Shown here in pieces: positions 63,064 to 64,000 of a stretch of DNA of 64,000 nucleotides (its first letter is position 1; each line of letters begins with the position of its first letter). Source of the DNA: Virgisporangium aurantiacum (GTDB taxonomy: Bacteria; Actinomycetota; Actinomycetes; Mycobacteriales; Micromonosporaceae); the NCBI RefSeq assembly GCF_016863635.1, contig NZ_BOPG01000023.1, positions 1 to 64,000 on the forward strand, given 5' to 3'. The position numbers and the translations under genes were made by a program. The notes beneath the pieces were generated by a model. The model had not been told where the DNA came from, searched no databases, and was given only the letters and a program-made list of their open reading frames with translations.

Positions 63064-63576
63064 TTAGCGGGCCCAGCCGGTGAAGTGCTGGGCGCCGGGC
63101 TTGGTGTGCCGGTCGGGATCGCGTCCGGGGGCGGGGTTGGTGGACCGCAGCGCGGTCGACGCGGCCCGCACCAGCCACGCGTTGACCGACCGGCCCTCCC
63201 TGCCGGCCGCTTCCTCGACCGCGGCCTTGAGCTGTTCCGGCAGCCGCACGTTGATGCGCGCCGTGGCGCCGTCGTCGAAGGTCGTCGCCGGATCGTCGGC
63301 CGGCTCGGGGACGTCCTCCCGCGGCTGCTCCACCTGCGGGACCGCCACGAGGAACTCCGGGTCACGGCCGCGCAGGCGGACCTGGACCGAGCCGGGCGCC
63401 AGGTCCCGGGTGATCTCGTCGGCGGCGGCCGACAGCGCTTCGAGCAGCGCGAGCCGGATCGCCGACTCCATCGAGACGGTCAGCCGCTCGACGACCGCGG
63501 TGCCGTCGTCACCACCGGTCTCCACGGCCGTGAGCAGCTCACGTCCGAGAGAGGCCACAAACGGGGTCAAGTCCAT
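63064..63576 (-). CDS. Ribbon-helix-helix (HicB-family-labelled) regulator
   Basis: 170-residue regulator. Residues 1-95 are helical (MDLTPFVASLGRELLTAVET, then a TVSMESAIRLALLEALSAAA helix). The C-terminal part holds the RHH DNA-binding fold: GATARINVRLPEQLKAAVEE (the strand with ARINVRL contacting DNA) and AAGREGRSVNAWLVRAASTA. This is the protein usually listed as HicB-family antitoxin, but no toxin gene is adjacent; it precedes DUF4097 and the ABC/MMPL exporter genes and is most likely their regulator. Its promoter region carries TGGCAC half-sites spaced by 11 bp. A CATATT -10 box six bases before the ATG suggests a leaderless mRNA. Confidence 0.85.
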   Translation of the reverse strand: MDLTPFVASLGRELLTAVETGGDDGTAVVERLTVSMESAIRLALLEALSAAADEITRDLAPGSVQVRLRGRDPEFLVAVPQVEQPREDVPEPADDPATTFDDGATARINVRLPEQLKAAVEEAAGREGRSVNAWLVRAASTALRSTNPAPGRDPDRHTKPGAQHFTGWAR

Positions 63577-63656
63577 GGCACCAATATGGCACACCGTGGT
63601 GCCACACACAAGCCACCTTGGCTCAGAGTGGCACCACGATGGCGCCGGCTTGGCAC
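63576..63656. promoter_or_regulatory. 11-bp-phased TGGCAC operator array
   Basis: TGGCAC starts at 63576 and 63587, and again at 63629, 63640 (as TGGCGC) and 63651, each 11 bp apart; GTGCCA at 63599-63604 turns the second copy into the palindrome TGGCACACCGTGGTGCCA (63587-63604). Regular one-turn spacing suits cooperative binding of ribbon-helix-helix dimers. The array covers the RHH gene's start and promoter. Confidence 0.8.
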
Positions 63657-63674
63657 CGGCGCTGTCGCGCGTCA

Positions 63675-63708
63675 TTCTAAAGATTCCTTTCTAAAGATCT
63701 CTTTAGAA
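63675..63708. promoter_or_regulatory. TTCTAAAG operator of the ArsR-like gene
   Basis: TTCTAAAGATCTCTTTAGAA (63689-63708) is a perfect palindrome, and one more half-site TTCTAAAG lies at 63675-63682, 14 bp before it. It covers the -35 region; TAGCCT (63712-63717) is the -10 box, six bases before the ATG. Confidence 0.8.
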
Positions 63709-63723
63709 TGCTAGCCTCCCCGC

Positions 63724-64000
63724 ATGGCGGAGGAATTGAAGGCGACCGTCGTCAGCGACCCCGAGCGGGTCCGGGCGCTCGCCCACCCGATCCGGCTGGC
63801 CCTGCTCGACCTGCTCGAACACGGCCAGGAGCGCACGGCCACGCAGTGCGCCGAGGCGATCGGCGAGAGCGTGGCCAGCTGCTCGTTCCACCTGCGCATC
63901 CTCGCCAAGTACGGCTTCATCGAGGCGGGCGAGCGGCGCGGCCGGGAGAAACCGTGGCGGGCGGTCAACCGGCGCCGCACGGCCACGCCGGACTTCGACG
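63724..64000 (+). CDS. ArsR-like winged-helix regulator, N-terminal part (cut by window edge)
   Basis: First 92 codons of a winged-helix regulator. VVSDPERVRALAHPIRLALL is the conserved first-helix region of ArsR-type repressors, followed by the helix-turn-helix RTATQCAEAIGESVASCSFH and LRILAKYGFIEAGERRGREK with the wing at PWRAVNRR. A second domain may follow beyond the edge. TAGCCT six bases before the ATG implies a leaderless transcript, and the TTCTAAAG palindrome in the -35 region is the probable autoregulatory operator. In many actinobacteria such a gene is followed by an MFS exporter, which would lie outside the window. Confidence 0.88.
   Translation, partial: MAEELKATVVSDPERVRALAHPIRLALLDLLEHGQERTATQCAEAIGESVASCSFHLRILAKYGFIEAGERRGREKPWRAVNRRRTATPDFD

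Noticed and set aside
63064..63576. HicAB-type toxin-antitoxin locus
   Set aside because: Only a ribbon-helix-helix regulator is present; the neighbours are DUF4097 and transporter genes, with no small toxin frame.
1..64000. tRNA, rRNA, insertion sequence or prophage
   Set aside because: I saw no cloverleaf-like sequence, transposase, integrase, terminal inverted repeats with target duplications or phage structural genes; small RNA genes could be missed by eye.

Overview
High-GC actinobacterial DNA, most likely from the Micromonosporaceae (Actinoplanes/Micromonospora type). The pointers are the very GC-rich C/G-ending codon use, many leaderless TAnnnT promoters, a single compact type VII secretion (ESX) locus with mycosin, a TioE-type double-MerR regulator, an F420-type oxidoreductase, BTAD and NB-ARC regulators, and two intergenic palindromes built on GATCTTG/CAAGATC. 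The genus is inference; no rRNA or tRNA is present. Both window ends cut a gene: an RpiB-like isomerase on the left and an ArsR-like regulator on the right.

Layout. 1-4.7 kb: minus-strand rpiB-like (partial) and ung, then a tightly coupled operon of response regulator, histidine kinase, TAXI lipoprotein and HicB/DinB-like protein. 4.8-17.6 kb: ESX locus with a WXG-related protein, a WXG100 pair, an EspC-like protein, a proline-rich PPE-like substrate, mycP, eccB, eccD and a three-ATPase eccC; no eccE or espG is seen. 17.6-25.2 kb: an acidic calcium-loop repeat protein, an operon of two esterases and an ATP-grasp enzyme, a divergent secreted propeller-like protein, and an LLM oxidoreductase. 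25.4-36.2 kb: small regulator/enzyme pairs (HD hydrolase/LysR, DUF4386/TetR, MFS/TetR, membrane protein/winged helix), a secreted protein made of two copies of one domain, and a modular cellulase. 36.5-44.2 kb: a BTAD regulator with a flavin monooxygenase, an erythromycin esterase-DUF6194 fusion opposite a TioE-type regulator, and a coupled MoaD-like/BNR-repeat pair. 44.3-54.2 kb: nucleoside-kinase-like protein, SNF2 helicase with SWIM partner, an NB-ARC/TPR regulator, a secreted discoidin-domain protein, DUF6884 and an MBL hydrolase. 54.2-64 kb: TetR opposite an MFS-GH3 glucosidase operon, then a minus-strand operon of RHH regulator, DUF4097, ABC ATPase, ABC permease and MMPL transporter, and the start of an ArsR-like gene.

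How it works together. The ESX genes form one secretion machine with its likely substrates. Cellulase and GH3 point to plant-polymer use. Several efflux or inactivation genes face their own regulator, and for most of these the operator can be read directly as a palindrome or phased repeat. About ten genes have a TAnnnT -10 box 6-8 nt before the start codon, which fixes their starts and implies leaderless mRNAs.
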